NCBI GenBank assembly: GCA_003427395.1 | Contig: BFEA01000621.1 | Location: 187,680-251,679, forward strand | Source: Chara braunii | Taxonomy: Eukaryota; Streptophyta; Charophyceae; Charales; Characeae | DNA: 64,000 nt | Direction of reading: 5' to 3' | In this document: positions 21,444 through 31,737 of the stretch, in pieces | Position numbering within the stretch: the first letter of the stretch is position 1 | Layout of the letters: each line of letters begins with the position of its first letter | Position numbers and translations under genes: made by a program | Notes under the pieces: generated by a model | Databases searched by the model: none | Seen by the model: only the letters and a program-made list of their open reading frames with translations | Told to the model about the DNA's origin: nothing

Positions 21444-22123
21444 GGTCACGCCCGAACGCGGCTTTCCTTTGGGATGCCGTTAAGACTTGCTGTAAGATTA
21501 TATCTCTGTCTATTGATTTTCTGCGATGTCGAGCGGTTAACTGTCTTTTCAACCTTGCGCTGTGTTGTCTAATTCTGGAAGGAGGAGTTCCTTGGGGTCG
21601 TAAGTTATCGGATTTCTTTGTTCATGCTTCCTCAGTGGGTACTGAGTGTAAGGATGAGTGGTTTGGACCTCTCGTGTACGCCTTGGTTTCTCCGTGGTCG
21701 CGACACATCTATATTGGTAGTACTCAGCGTGATCTGTATCAGAGGTGGAGGGAACATACCTATCGTGCTTGTCATCCTAACGCAATTGATGGGGGTAAAC
21801 GAAATGAGAGATTGTACAAATGGATGAGGAGATGTGGGGTGCATACCTATGTGGCTATTCCTCTTTGCTATGTGTCTTCTGAGGACTTGGTGGAAACATA
21901 AAAGTTCTTTATCCGTTTGCATTGTCCTGCGCTGAATACAGGGAATAAACCTCGACGACCTCGGAAATGCCGTCCTGGGCGAAGAGAACGTCTACGAAGA
22001 AAGAAGCAGAAGTCAGTTTCAGATGTGGTTGTTAAACCGAGTGCCTCGATTGTCCGCTTTCACTGTGCCACTGGGTTGGTATTTACCAGCCTTCTGACCA
22101 TCCTCGAAGACTGTCGCCGATGA
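21427..22123 (+). pseudogene. PLE1 ORF2 N-terminal GIY-YIG endonuclease
   Basis: The frame opens just after a TGA near 21424, overlapping the ORF1 end in the -1 phase. It shows WFGPLVYALVSPWSRHIYIGST (GIY equivalent VYA near 21674, YIG at 21710), QRWREH (Arg and His) and VET near 21893 (the Glu candidate), then, past an in-frame TAA at 21899-21901, FFIRLHCPALN with the closing P-A-L-N. A basic stretch (RRPRKCRPGRRERLRRKK) follows, then an in-frame TGA at 22121. The frame continues straight into the RT region, so endonuclease and RT were one polyprotein. Confidence 0.82.
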
Positions 22124-24485
22124 GCTATATGTAGGATTGTGGTACATTGCGTTGGTGAAGATCTTGTTGTTGACCGATGGAAGGTCGTTAGAAGATTATT
22201 TGGAGGTAGCCTTATTTCGAGCTCATTTGGTACTATAGAGCTACATTTTACTCGCGCATGGATTCGTGGTGATGTTACTCTGTCTTTTATATCGATTGTA
22301 CCCTTCTTAAGTCGATCTTTGTCTCTTAAAGCTCCGCTCGCTGAGTTGTTAGCCAATCCTAGTAGTCGTGTGAATTTGCGCCTTTGGGACTTGGAACAGT
22401 TTGTTGCCGCTTTTACTGTCCTGCGAACATTCAGCGAGAAACAAACTCGTTTTCATCTTCGATGTATCTTGTCTTATTCATGCCTCTCGACCTTTGGGGT
22501 TCATATCCGGAAGCATCTTGTAGTTCGACTGACTTATGATGTGAGTATATGTAAAACCAGGGTTAGTCGGTTGTGTGTTGGGCTGCTCTCTACTCTTAAT
22601 ATTCCTACTGGTTGGAAGGGTATGCTTTCTCGACGTATACGGGTGGTGTGGTGTCGGAATAGGAAGGTGGGTGATCTTGTTCATAATTTTTGTAATTTCT
22701 TGCGTATTGATCATGCGGAACGTTGTTGTTCATCCCTTGATCGGCAACTCCCTCGTGTTGACAATCATGTGGCTTTTCGGTTCAAAGATGTCTCTCTCTT
22801 CCCTGCTTGGATGCGTAATTCGAATAACATTTTGCGACCTTCTCGCACGAATGTGTTGAGTTCTTTACGGAGACAACTATCTGACGCTTTTTCTCGGCAC
22901 CTGTCTCTCCCTGTGCTTGATTTTTTCTTGTTGTCTGATAATGAGCTTCGACACTGTCTTTGCTTAGCCGATACCTTGGGTGGATGTGGTGAATTTTGTG
23001 AAGACGATCTAGCCCCCTTCTTTCCGTTACTCTGAGGTCTTGTATGTTCTCCTCTTGATCATAACATGGGTGACACATATGCCTGCTGCCCGATAGTTTA
23101 TGAGATGGGTATGAAAAAACTCTTCCTTGGTAACCCTGCCTTTGTCTCGTGTTCACTTATTGAGGAGGAAATTTTGGCTCAGTGCCAGCTTAGCTATCCC
23201 GAGGGAAATTTGAAGGAGGTCAGTTCATGGAACCAGTTAGGGAGTATTGGTCGGGCGTACTGTCTTCCTAAACATAAGGATATTTTCCGATAGAGACCCA
23301 TTTGCCCGTCGTTTTCCGAATCATCAGTTCATGGAACAAGTCAGGGAGTATTCGTCGGGCGTACTGTCTTCCTAAACATAAGGATGTTTCCCGATGGAGA
23401 CCCATTTGCCCGTCGTTTTCCGAATGCTCTGCATCTGGGGGTAGGGTTGTGTCACGCGCGGTTAACACCTTGTTATGGAATCTTCCTGCTGATTCGCACT
23501 TCAATCTCCGTTGTGCTGACGGACTTCTGGCTTGCCTGAAGAATATTAACCACGGGTTGGACGGCGACAGTTTTTTGGTTGGCACTTCCTTCGATATCAA
23601 GGAGATGTTTTCTCATATCCCCCATGCCTCAATTCTTTCTGCCTTGCGTTGGGTGATCGATTACTTGAAGGACAAGGTACTGAGTGCTGTTGTAGTGCGC
23701 AAGCAAGGTAAGGGTGCTAAACTGCTCCGCGTATGTGTTGAAATGGGCTGGAAGAAGATCACATTTTCTCAAATCTTTGACTTCGTTTCCTATGAGCTTG
23801 GTCAGCCTCGGGACGTTTGCTACAGCAGATTGAGGGTATCCCGATGGGTAAGTTGTCAAGTCGTCGGCTGGCTTGTCTCCTTTGTTCTTTCAATGAGTTT
23901 GTCTTTTTGAACAGCCTGGGGTGTGGTCGGAAACTTCTCAAGGGTGTTAGGCTGATGGACGATGTCTCTGTTTTCATTAAATGCAAGAGTCAGGATTCTG
24001 AAGGTTATCAGCGAGCGCAAAGGATTGTTGAACTTTTTAGAAGTTGCTATGATCCGAATCTGGTATTGGAACGGACAGGTGAGGATAATTGTTGGGACTT
24101 CCTTGGCTGCGAGCTCAAGGTCTTTCGCAGAACGAAAGGTGTTCTCTGTTTTCCCATGACGAAAAACCAACGTGGGGAGGTGAATAGAGATTTGGTTTTT
24201 CAAAACATTCAAGACTATGTGTCTTTTTCGAGTAAGCAGCAGAAGGTCGTTGTCATCTATGCATTTCTTCATTGTGCAAGAACTTATTCCTCCATGGAGG
24301 GTTTGGTTTTGCCCTTTCTGTTCCCCCTTAAGTGTGAATTATGGAAACGGGGGTATCGTGACTCCTTCTTCGACGATGCGTCGGTGAATTTTTCTAATAA
24401 ATATGCCGGATTATGGAAGGAATGGCTACCGGTTTTGACGAATTGGGGCCGCTTCTTGGGTGATTCTCGGATCAGGGTTCTCTGA
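22124..24485 (+). pseudogene. PLE1 ORF2 reverse transcriptase
   Basis: Continues the endonuclease frame: RKVGDLVHNF (around 22670), then, across an in-frame TGA at 23033, VCSPLDHNMGDTYACCPIVY, and the fingers motif LPKHKD. A 104-bp tandem duplication follows (23221-23324 / 23325-23428). After it come RWRPICPSFS, SFDIKEMFSHIPH (first catalytic Asp at 23593), GIPMG (around 23835) and the active site RLMDDVSVF (Asp pair at 23958-23963). A -1 shift near 23812 separates the last two blocks. The C-terminus ends GDSRIRVL. The RT fold and motif spacing fit Penelope/TERT-type RTs, not LTR RTs. Confidence 0.85.
23221..23428 (+). repeat. 104-bp tandem duplication inside the PLE1 RT
   Basis: CAGTTCATGGAAC starts both copies (23221 and 23325). 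104 is not a multiple of three, so it shifts frame 2 to frame 1, and the next RT block is indeed in frame 1. The first copy also has TAG where the second has TGG (CGATAGAGACC against CGATGGAGACC). Confidence 0.9.
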
Positions 24486-25359
24486 AGCACCCTCGTCATT
24501 AGAAGGGTTGTTGTGTTTTTCTGAGTTTTTCGATTTTTTTTTCTTTCTCTTTGGATCAGACTTGGTGCTAAGGTTGCCGATAATGTTGTGGTTGAAGTTT
24601 GAATTCCAGTTGAAGTTTGGATTCTGTGCAAGGTTCGATCCGTGGTCGGTATGTTAGGACCTGGGATTTGACGAATAACTATTCTTGATTTTCCGGGGGG
24701 GGGGGGGTGGTTCTTTCTCTTTCGATTAGACCTGGTGCTAAGGTTGCTGATACTGTTGCGGTTGAAGTTTGGATTCCGTGCAAGGTTCGATCTGTGGTCG
24801 GTATGTTAGGACCTGGGATTTGATGAATAACTATTCTCGATTTGTAGCCGTCCTTAGGCTGATTTTGATCTGTTATTTGTTTTTTGACATAAGTTTATGA
24901 TGTAAGTTCCTCGTCTCAATAGTTTCAAATTGCGGTTCTAGGTAAGGAATTGTCTTTTTTTGATACTGTATCATCGACGACGTTTCTAGAGGATATGATA
25001 AGCTATCAGGCTTATCGACAAGTGGTTCTTTACGACGCTTCTATGTCTGTCCGACGATTATCTACTCGAGTATATAGGCAGTAGTTTTGATGTCCTTCCT
25101 ACCGACTTCAGACCCCTGCTGATCCTGGTAGGCGACCAGGTGAAACCGATAGTGTCCTACACCATGCGGAAGTTTGACTTCTGCCTTTGTGCTCATCGAT
25201 TATTTTTCGTAATGCAAGTCGCGTTCGGCGACATCGTCTATTGGTTTTGTCGTCTCCTCTGTCTTCTCTCATCTGGTCTTCTTTTCTGTCGTCATTTTCG
25301 TTGTGGGATTGCTACGTTGTGTTGTTACCATCATTGTCATGCGCTAACCACAAACACAC
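24449..25359 (+). repeat. PLE1 right pseudo-LTR
   Basis: 911 bp beginning in the last codons of ORF2 and covering the 3' UTR. Contains two tandem subunits (24543-24680 and 24713-24830), one with a run of about 13 G near 24697. Ends at CACAC before the target duplication. Confidence 0.85.
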
Positions 25360-25369
25360 AAGTATGGGG
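25360..25369. repeat. PLE1 target-site duplication, right
   Basis: AAGTATGGGG, matching 18985-18994. Confidence 0.8.
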
Positions 25370-26500
25370 GCAATGAGATTAGGGAAACAACCAGCATTGC
25401 ACTGCGGGAATTAACGAACTGCATGGGGGTTGCCAAAACCAAAGGAATATGATCTTTGACACGCCCAAAATGCTAAAAAGTGGTGTCTCAAGCATAGCCA
25501 AGTGGAGACGATAAATTACGATCGTGAGACGAGGATCTCGTGACCGATAATGTTAGGCGCACTTGAGGTACATTGAGAAGTAAGATTGAGACTGACAGGG
25601 ACTAGGAAGTCCTAAATAAAAATAGGATATCATGAGGAACGTTGTCGGGGACTAGATGGGCCCAAATAAAAATAGTCAAAAATCAAGACATGTGCCGACG
25701 GGACTACCGGTGAGACTAGTATGAGAGAAGTGGCAGGGACTTGATGGGTCTCAAGGAACAATGAACCAACATGAAGGATGGGCAAGCAAAGCAAGTTGCA
25801 CCGTCAAGATTCAGATATATCAGTGAAAAATATTAACAACTACTAGTGCAAGCAAATGTAGGGTCAAGGTGAGAAGAATTTGGGGTGAAAGGAAGGGAGA
25901 AACAAAGAAGGAAGGCCTACCTTGTAGGCCAAGATATCTCAGACTACTCAAGCAAGAGAAAATAGAGTCTCGAATGGCTCTAGGTAGAAAATAGGCTGCC
26001 AAGGGAAAATCGGAGCAAGGGGGGTAAAAATTTGGGAGTAACGGAGGCAAAATGAAGCCTCTATGAGTGCGGGGTTCTTATTATTGTGATCCGAGAAATG
26101 ATGGACGACAACTTGATCTAGATCAAGATCCATGGCCTAGGAAAAAGTCTCAACAGCTACTTGACACTTGTCACGTTAGAAATAAAATAAAAGAAAATAA
26201 AAAACAAAGAAAAAAAAAGATAAAATGGGAGAAAAAGCAAAAGGGAGTTAGTCGGTTTTTTTCTAGGCCATGGAAATAAGATCAGATCTCATGAAGGAGA
26301 CAATATGGCCGTTTTTTTGTGAGGCCAACTCAAACGGCCAACTCCGAAATGAGTTGGTAGCCAAAAATAGAAAGAAACAAAACAGAATGTGCATTTGCTA
26401 AAAAACCGGAGCCAGATGCACTGAAAATTGAAAAGGGGAGCCAAGGGGCTCAAATCTGAAGCATGAGGCACTTGTGGGTAGCTCATAATACAGATCCAAG
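25370..26500 (+). repeat. 1.29 kb repeat, copy B, right part
   Basis: Resumes copy B after PLE1: ATTGCACTGCGGGAA matches ATTGCACCCCGAGAT of copy A at 17733, and similarity continues to about 26180 (TTGACACTTGTCA). Beyond this the sequence is AT-rich without recognised features. Confidence 0.65.
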
Positions 26501-27050
26501 GCTGAAATTTTTTATACCTCGACTTACAAAAACGGGGTAGAATTAGAGAAAATCGAAAAAAAGATTAATAAGGTATTTTTCTTGCAAAAAAGTTTGCTCC
26601 TTGATTATTCGGAGCCAAGGGCAGCATCTGAAAATGAAAATGAAACTGATTATTGTATTTCATTTACTTGAAATTCGTTTTTTAATTATGAATTTTATTA
26701 TTAAATCAATGTTTATTTATAAATTTCATAATTGATAATTCAATTAACAGGAGCACATTTAAATGACTAGAGTCAAACGTGACTATATCGCCCATAAACG
26801 ATGTCGAAGTATATTTTTTCAAACAGTTGGTTCAAGGGGAGATCATTCAATAATCAAGGGGCAACATCTAAAAACGAAAATGAGGCATGAGGACGCTCTC
26901 GGGGTAATCTGAGTTGGTACTAACCACTCGGATTGCATGTACCTGGTCAAAAGGAGGGTCATGCACTCCTGGAGAGGCCTAGTGGTGAGGGAGAGCCTTG
27001 GGGGTACCTCGGTTCACCATGAGGCACATTAAGAGGCCCATGGTTTGGGC
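26500..27050. other. No feature recognised
   Basis: AT-rich DNA with A-runs and no coding motif on either strand. Confidence 0.4.
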
Positions 27051-27054
27051 GATG

Positions 27055-29498
27055 TTCTACTTGTATCGTTGCTTGTTCTAGTATTGAGAACATATTTCCT
27101 TCACGCACTGTCTTTCTCCTCGTTTGGTTGTAAATCGTCACTTTCATCTTCGTGTTTCTAAGCTTGAGAGTGAGATTTTATTACTCTCTCTCCATGTTTT
27201 ATCAATTTTTCCACGAGGTTGTAAATCGCTGCTTGTATCTTTGTTCATTATAGTGTTGCGAGCATCTTTCCTTCATGCATTGTCCATTTCCTCACTTAGT
27301 TGTAAATCGTCACTTTCAGCTTTGTGTTTTTAAGCTTGGGAGTGATATTCTCTCACTCCCTCTCCATATTTTGTCGAATTTTTCACTTAGTTGTAAATCG
27401 GTACTTGTATTTTTTTGTCTTCTAATGTTGAGAGCATCTTTTCTTCATGCATTGTCCATCTCGTCACTTGGTTGTAAATCGCCACTTTCACCTTTGATGT
27501 TTTCAACTTTATCTCTCAATGTTTTGTCTATTTTTCCACTTCGTAGTAAATCACTACTTGTATCTTTGTTCATTCTAGTGTTGAGAGCATATTCCCTTCA
27601 TGCATTATCCATCTCCTTACTTGGTTGCGAATGGTCACTTTCATCTTTGTGGTTTCACGCTTGGGAGTGACATTCTTTCACTATCTCTCCATGCTTTGTC
27701 TATTTTCCCACTTCGTTGTAAATCGCTACTTGTATCTTTGTTCATTCTAATATTGAGAGCATTTTTCCTTCATACATTATCCATTTCCTCACTTGGTAGT
27801 GAATTATCACTTTCATCTTTGTGTTTTCAAGCTTGGGAGTGAAATTTTCTCACTTTCCCTCCATGTCGATTTTCCCACTTTGTTGTAAATCGCTACTTGT
27901 ATCTTTGTTCATTCTAGTGTCGAGAGCATCTTTCCTTCATGCATTGTTCATTTCCTCAATTGGATGTGAATCATTGCTTTCATCTTTCTGTTTTTAAGCT
28001 CAGGAGTAAGATTCTCTCACTATTCCTTCCTGTTTTGTTAAATTTTTCACTTTGTTGTAAATCGTTACGTGTATTTTTGTTTATTCTTACATTGAGAGCA
28101 TTTTTCCTTCATGCACTGTCCATTTCGTCACTTGGTTGTAAATCGCTACTTTCATCTTTGTATTTTCAAGCTTGAAAGTGAGATTCTCTCACTCTCCCTC
28201 CATGTTTTGTCAATTTTCTCACTTGGTTGTAAACCGGTACTTGTATCTTTGTTCATTCTAATGTTTGGAGCAACTTTCCTTCATGCATTGTCTGTTTCCT
28301 CACTTGGTTGTGAAATGTCACTTTCAACTTTGTATTTTCAAGCTTGTGAGTTAGATTATCTCACTCTCTCTCTATGTTTTGTCAATTTTTGCACTTGGTT
28401 GTAAATCGCGACTTGTATCTTAATTCATTTTAGTGTTGAGAGCATCTTTCCTTCATGCGTGTCCATTTTCTCATATGGTTGTGAATTGCCACTTTCATCT
28501 TTGTGTTCTCAAACTTGGGAGTGAGATTCTAGCACACCGAACATGTTCGGAGCTTTTCTGAACGTCTGAATATGTTCGAGTGTTCGGGCGAACGCCCTCC
28601 GAACGTGTTCGGCCGAACATATTAAAGAAAAAGAAAAAATATATATTTTTGATTTTTAACTCGAGTTTGGTTACGAATTTGAGCATGCCCCAGAGGCAAA
28701 AATTGTTTGTTTCATTCTTTTACATAACATATATTTTTTTTCAGAGTTTTTTTAGAATATGTTCGCGTTCGGGAGGTTTTGGCGCTCGTTCGCATTCGGT
28801 CGCGAATGTTCGGGTCCGGTCACCGAACCCGAACACGATGCTACACAGGTTTTATCCATTTTTCCACTTGGTCATAAATCACTACTTGTTTCTTTGTTCA
28901 TTCTAGTGTTGAGAGCATTTTTCCTTCATGCAGTGTCCATTTACTCACTGGATTGTGAATCGCCACTTCGTATTTGTGTTTTCAAGCTGGGGAGTGTGAT
29001 TCTCTCTCTCTCCCTCCATGATTTGTTCATTTTTTCACTTCGGTATAAATCACTACTTGTATCTTTGTTCATTTTAGTATTGAGGACATTTTTTCCTCAT
29101 GTCTTGTCAATTTCCTCACTTGGTTGTAAATCACCATTTTCATTTTTGTTTCTTCAAGCTTGGGAGTGAGAATCTCGCACTCTCTCTCTTTGTCTAGTCC
29201 ATTCCTCCACTTGGTTGTGCATCGCTACTTATGTCTTTGCTCATTCTAGTGTTGAGAGCATCTTTCCTTTATGCATTGTCTATTTCTTCACTTGGTAGTA
29301 AATTGCTACTTCCGTCTTTGTGTTTTCAAGCTTGGGAGTGTGATTCTCTCACTCTCTCCATGTTTTGTCTATTCCTTCACTTGGTTGTGAATCGCTACTT
29401 GTATCTTTGCTCATTTTAGAGTTGGCATAAAATATTTCCTTCATGCATTGTCCATTTCCTCAATTGGTAGTAAATCGCTACTTGGGTCTTTGATTGCA
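27055..29498 (+). repeat. 172-bp tandem satellite, dimeric monomer
   Basis: The landmark CTTCATGCATTG recurs at about 27101, 27273, 27445, 27598, 27770, 27937, 28109, 28281, 28453, 28926, 29098, 29269 and 29441: steps of 172 bp with few exceptions (153 and 167). Each unit has two ~86-bp halves sharing CACTTGGTTGTAAATCG-Y-ACTT and ATCTTTGT, so the monomer is itself an old duplication. The step from 28453 to 28926 is explained by the inserted TIR element M1. Hydrophobic open frames across the array are artefacts. Confidence 0.92.
28530..28843 (+). mobile_element. TIR element M1 (MITE-like), inserted in the satellite
   Basis: Begins TAGCACACCGAAC and ends GTTCGG...GAACACGATGCTA. The ends are short imperfect inverted repeats (TAGCA). 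GTTCGG/CCGAAC words are dense at both ends; CCGAACATGTTCGG near the left end is a perfect palindrome. Related copies lie at 33036-33392 (M2) and 36086-37290 (M3). No ORF: a non-autonomous element whose transposase family is unknown. Confidence 0.65.
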
Positions 29499-30085
29499 CT
29501 AGTCATGTGTGTCATGTTTGAATGTTGATCTACTGTAACTCGTGCATCTTGTCAATTCTTCACTAGACAATGTTCTGCCTCGCTCTTGGTTGTCCCCAAC
29601 AGTCATATGTACATGATAGGGTTGTGTGTTTGTAACAGTTCACCTCCTTCGTGCTCTATTTGAACATTGCTTTACCCCCCTGTGCTTTGTTTGAACACCA
29701 CTTCACCCCCCACTTTTCTATTTGAACACGGAAAATGAGAGTTGGTAGAGGACTGCGACTGTTGCTGCTGTTACATCTTTCCTTCACGCATTGTCAATTT
29801 CCTCACTTCGTTGTAAATCGCTAGTCATGCGTAAATGTTGATCTCTCATAACTCATGCATCTTATCAATTCTTCACGTGACAATGTTTTGCCTCGCTCAC
29901 GGATGTTCCCACCGGTCATATGTACATAATAGGGTTGTGTGTTTGTAACAATTTGCCCCCCCCTCGTGCTCTATTTGAACACTATTGCACCACACCGTGC
30001 ATTGTTTGAACACTTCACCCCCCAGTGCTATATTTTAACACGGAAAAAGAGAGTAGGTAGAGGACTGCGGCTATTGCTGCTGTTA
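29499..30085 (+). repeat. 322-bp composite tandem duplication
   Basis: 29499-29775 and 29821-30085 are alike (CTAGTCATG, AATGTTGATCT, CATATGTACAT, AGGGTTGTGTGTTTGTAACA, CTATTTGAACAC, GGTAGAGGACTGCG). The 45 bp between them is a fragment of the 172-bp satellite, so satellite and flanking DNA were duplicated together. Confidence 0.8.
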
Positions 30086-30089
30086 CTGT

Positions 30090-30735
30090 TGATGATGATG
30101 AAGGGACTGCTGCAACTGTTGTTGATGCTCGACCAAGCGTTTGGTTGTTGCTACCGTTGAGAACCGTTGTTCGGGACCACGACCAAGAGTCGGTCCAAAA
30201 ACGACCAACTAACCGGCGCAACCCAGCCGTGCCGAAAACCAACCTCGTCAAATAAGGGGATATGGGAGCTGAGACTTGACAGACCCCATATCCTGGACAA
30301 AGATAGATGGCTTGCAAAATCCTGAGGCTACCTGAGTCTATTTTCCCACAAAACCGAAAAATGGACTTCATCGAACTGTTCACTTGGAGCCTAAGGCGAT
30401 GCCTGTAACAGGCAAGTAAAGGCAAACGACGACGGAATGAGGCCCAATTTTAGGAGGGCCGTCAGTAGGGTGTATACAAAGGGTCTGTGAAGTTACAAGG
30501 CCATCTGGAGTCGTTTACGCCAGCAAACACAAATCTGAGTTTTTCGACTCTCCCTCCCCTAGTAAAATCGACAAAAATGGAAATATAAAAAATTTGAGTT
30601 TTACGTGATCTGAGTTTTTTTTTGCAGGTCTGAGTTCTGCCAAGTCTGCGTATCTTTTGCAAATCTCAATTCCGCAAGTCTGAGTTTTGATATGGTCCGG
30701 ATGTAGGGACAACACAAGAAGGACGAGACCGGGAG
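30090..30735. other. No gene recognised
   Basis: Mixed-composition DNA. The word TCTGAGTTT recurs several times between 30530 and 30690. No coding motif. Confidence 0.4.
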
Positions 30736-30739
30736 CTTA

Positions 30740-31737
30740 GGGAGCACCTTCCCTCCTTCCTCCGCCACCCATCCACCATAGCGGACCTCCTTCACCCATC
30801 CACCATAGCCAACCACCTCCAATCCTCCTTCCTCCTCCACCAACTTTACCCGTCTGCCATAGCGAACCACCCTCACACCCTCTTCCTCCTTCACCTCAGC
30901 CATCCTCCATAGCAAACTGCCCTCACCTCTTCTTCCTCCTCCAGCTCCTTCACCCATCCACCATAGCCAGCCACCCTCACACCTTCTTCCTCCTCCACCT
31001 CCACATATCCACCATAGCCAACCACCCTCACACGTTCTTCCTCCTCCACCTCCTTCACCCATCCACCATAGCCAACCACCCTCACACCTTCCTCCTCCAC
31101 CTCCTTCACCCATCCACCATAGCCAACCACCCTGACTTTTGCCTCCTCCACCTCCTTCACCCATCCACCACAGCCAACCACCTCCACACGTCCTTCCTCC
31201 TCCACTCCCTTCCTCCTCCACCTCCTTCACCCTTCCACCATAGCCAACCACCTCCACATTGCCTTCCTCCTCCACCTCTTTCATTCATCCATCATAGCCA
31301 ACTACCCTCACTCCTCCTTCCTCCTTCACCTCCTTCAACCATCCTCCATAGTCAACCACCCTCACACCTTCTTCCTACTCCGCCTCCTTCACCCATCCCC
31401 CATAGCCAACCAACCCCACTCCTTCTTTTTCCTCTGCCTCCTTCACCCATCGACCATAGCCAAGCACCCTCACACCTTCTTCCTCCTCCACCCCGTTCAC
31501 CTATCTATCATAACCAGCCACCCTCCCGCCTTCCACCTCCTCCACCTCCACCTATCCACCGTAGCCAACCACCCTCACTCCTTCCTCCTTCACCTCCGCC
31601 ACGCATCCACCATAGCCTAGCACCCTCACACTTTCTTCCTCCTCCACTTCCCTCACCCATCCACCATAGCGAACTACCCTCACACCTTCTCCCTCCTCCA
31701 CCTCTTTCACCCATCCGCAATACCCAGCCACCTTGAT
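30740..31737. repeat. Minisatellite, units of about 51-60 bp
   Basis: About 17 imperfect copies of a CT-rich unit with CCTCCTTCACCCATCCACCATAG and CCAACCACCCTCACACCTTC. Unit lengths are mostly multiples of three, so two minus-strand frames stay open over several units (EVEEEGVRVVGYGGW, and a Gly/Trp-rich one). No start context or known domain, so I call it a repeat, not a gene. It ends exactly where the LTR at 31738 starts. Confidence 0.85.

Larger units (their letters stand above)
18995..25359 (+). mobile_element. Penelope-like retroelement copy 1 (PLE1), permuted domain order
   Basis: Layout: pseudo-LTR (18995-20031), ORF1 (20094-21443), GIY-YIG endonuclease (21427-22123), RT (22124-24485), pseudo-LTR (24449-25359). 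The left pseudo-LTR starts inside the last codons of ORF2, as expected for a 5'-truncated tandem copy. A 10-bp target duplication flanks the whole. Endonuclease before RT matches the permuted Naiad/Chlamys group of Penelope-like elements reported from green algae and animals. Only four stops, one frameshift and one duplication disrupt it, so it is relatively young. Confidence 0.88.

Noticed and set aside
22139-23035. Independent gene upstream of the RT
   Set aside because: It is in frame with the endonuclease and the next RT block and is bounded only by single TGA codons, so it is part of ORF2.
27124-29419. Row of plus-strand open frames encoding Leu/Ser/His-rich proteins
   Set aside because: They are translations of the 172-bp satellite; each frame repeats with the satellite period and has no domain.
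30601-31284. Gly/Trp-rich 227-codon protein
   Set aside because: Lies on a minisatellite, an overlapping frame is equally open, and no domain or start context is seen.
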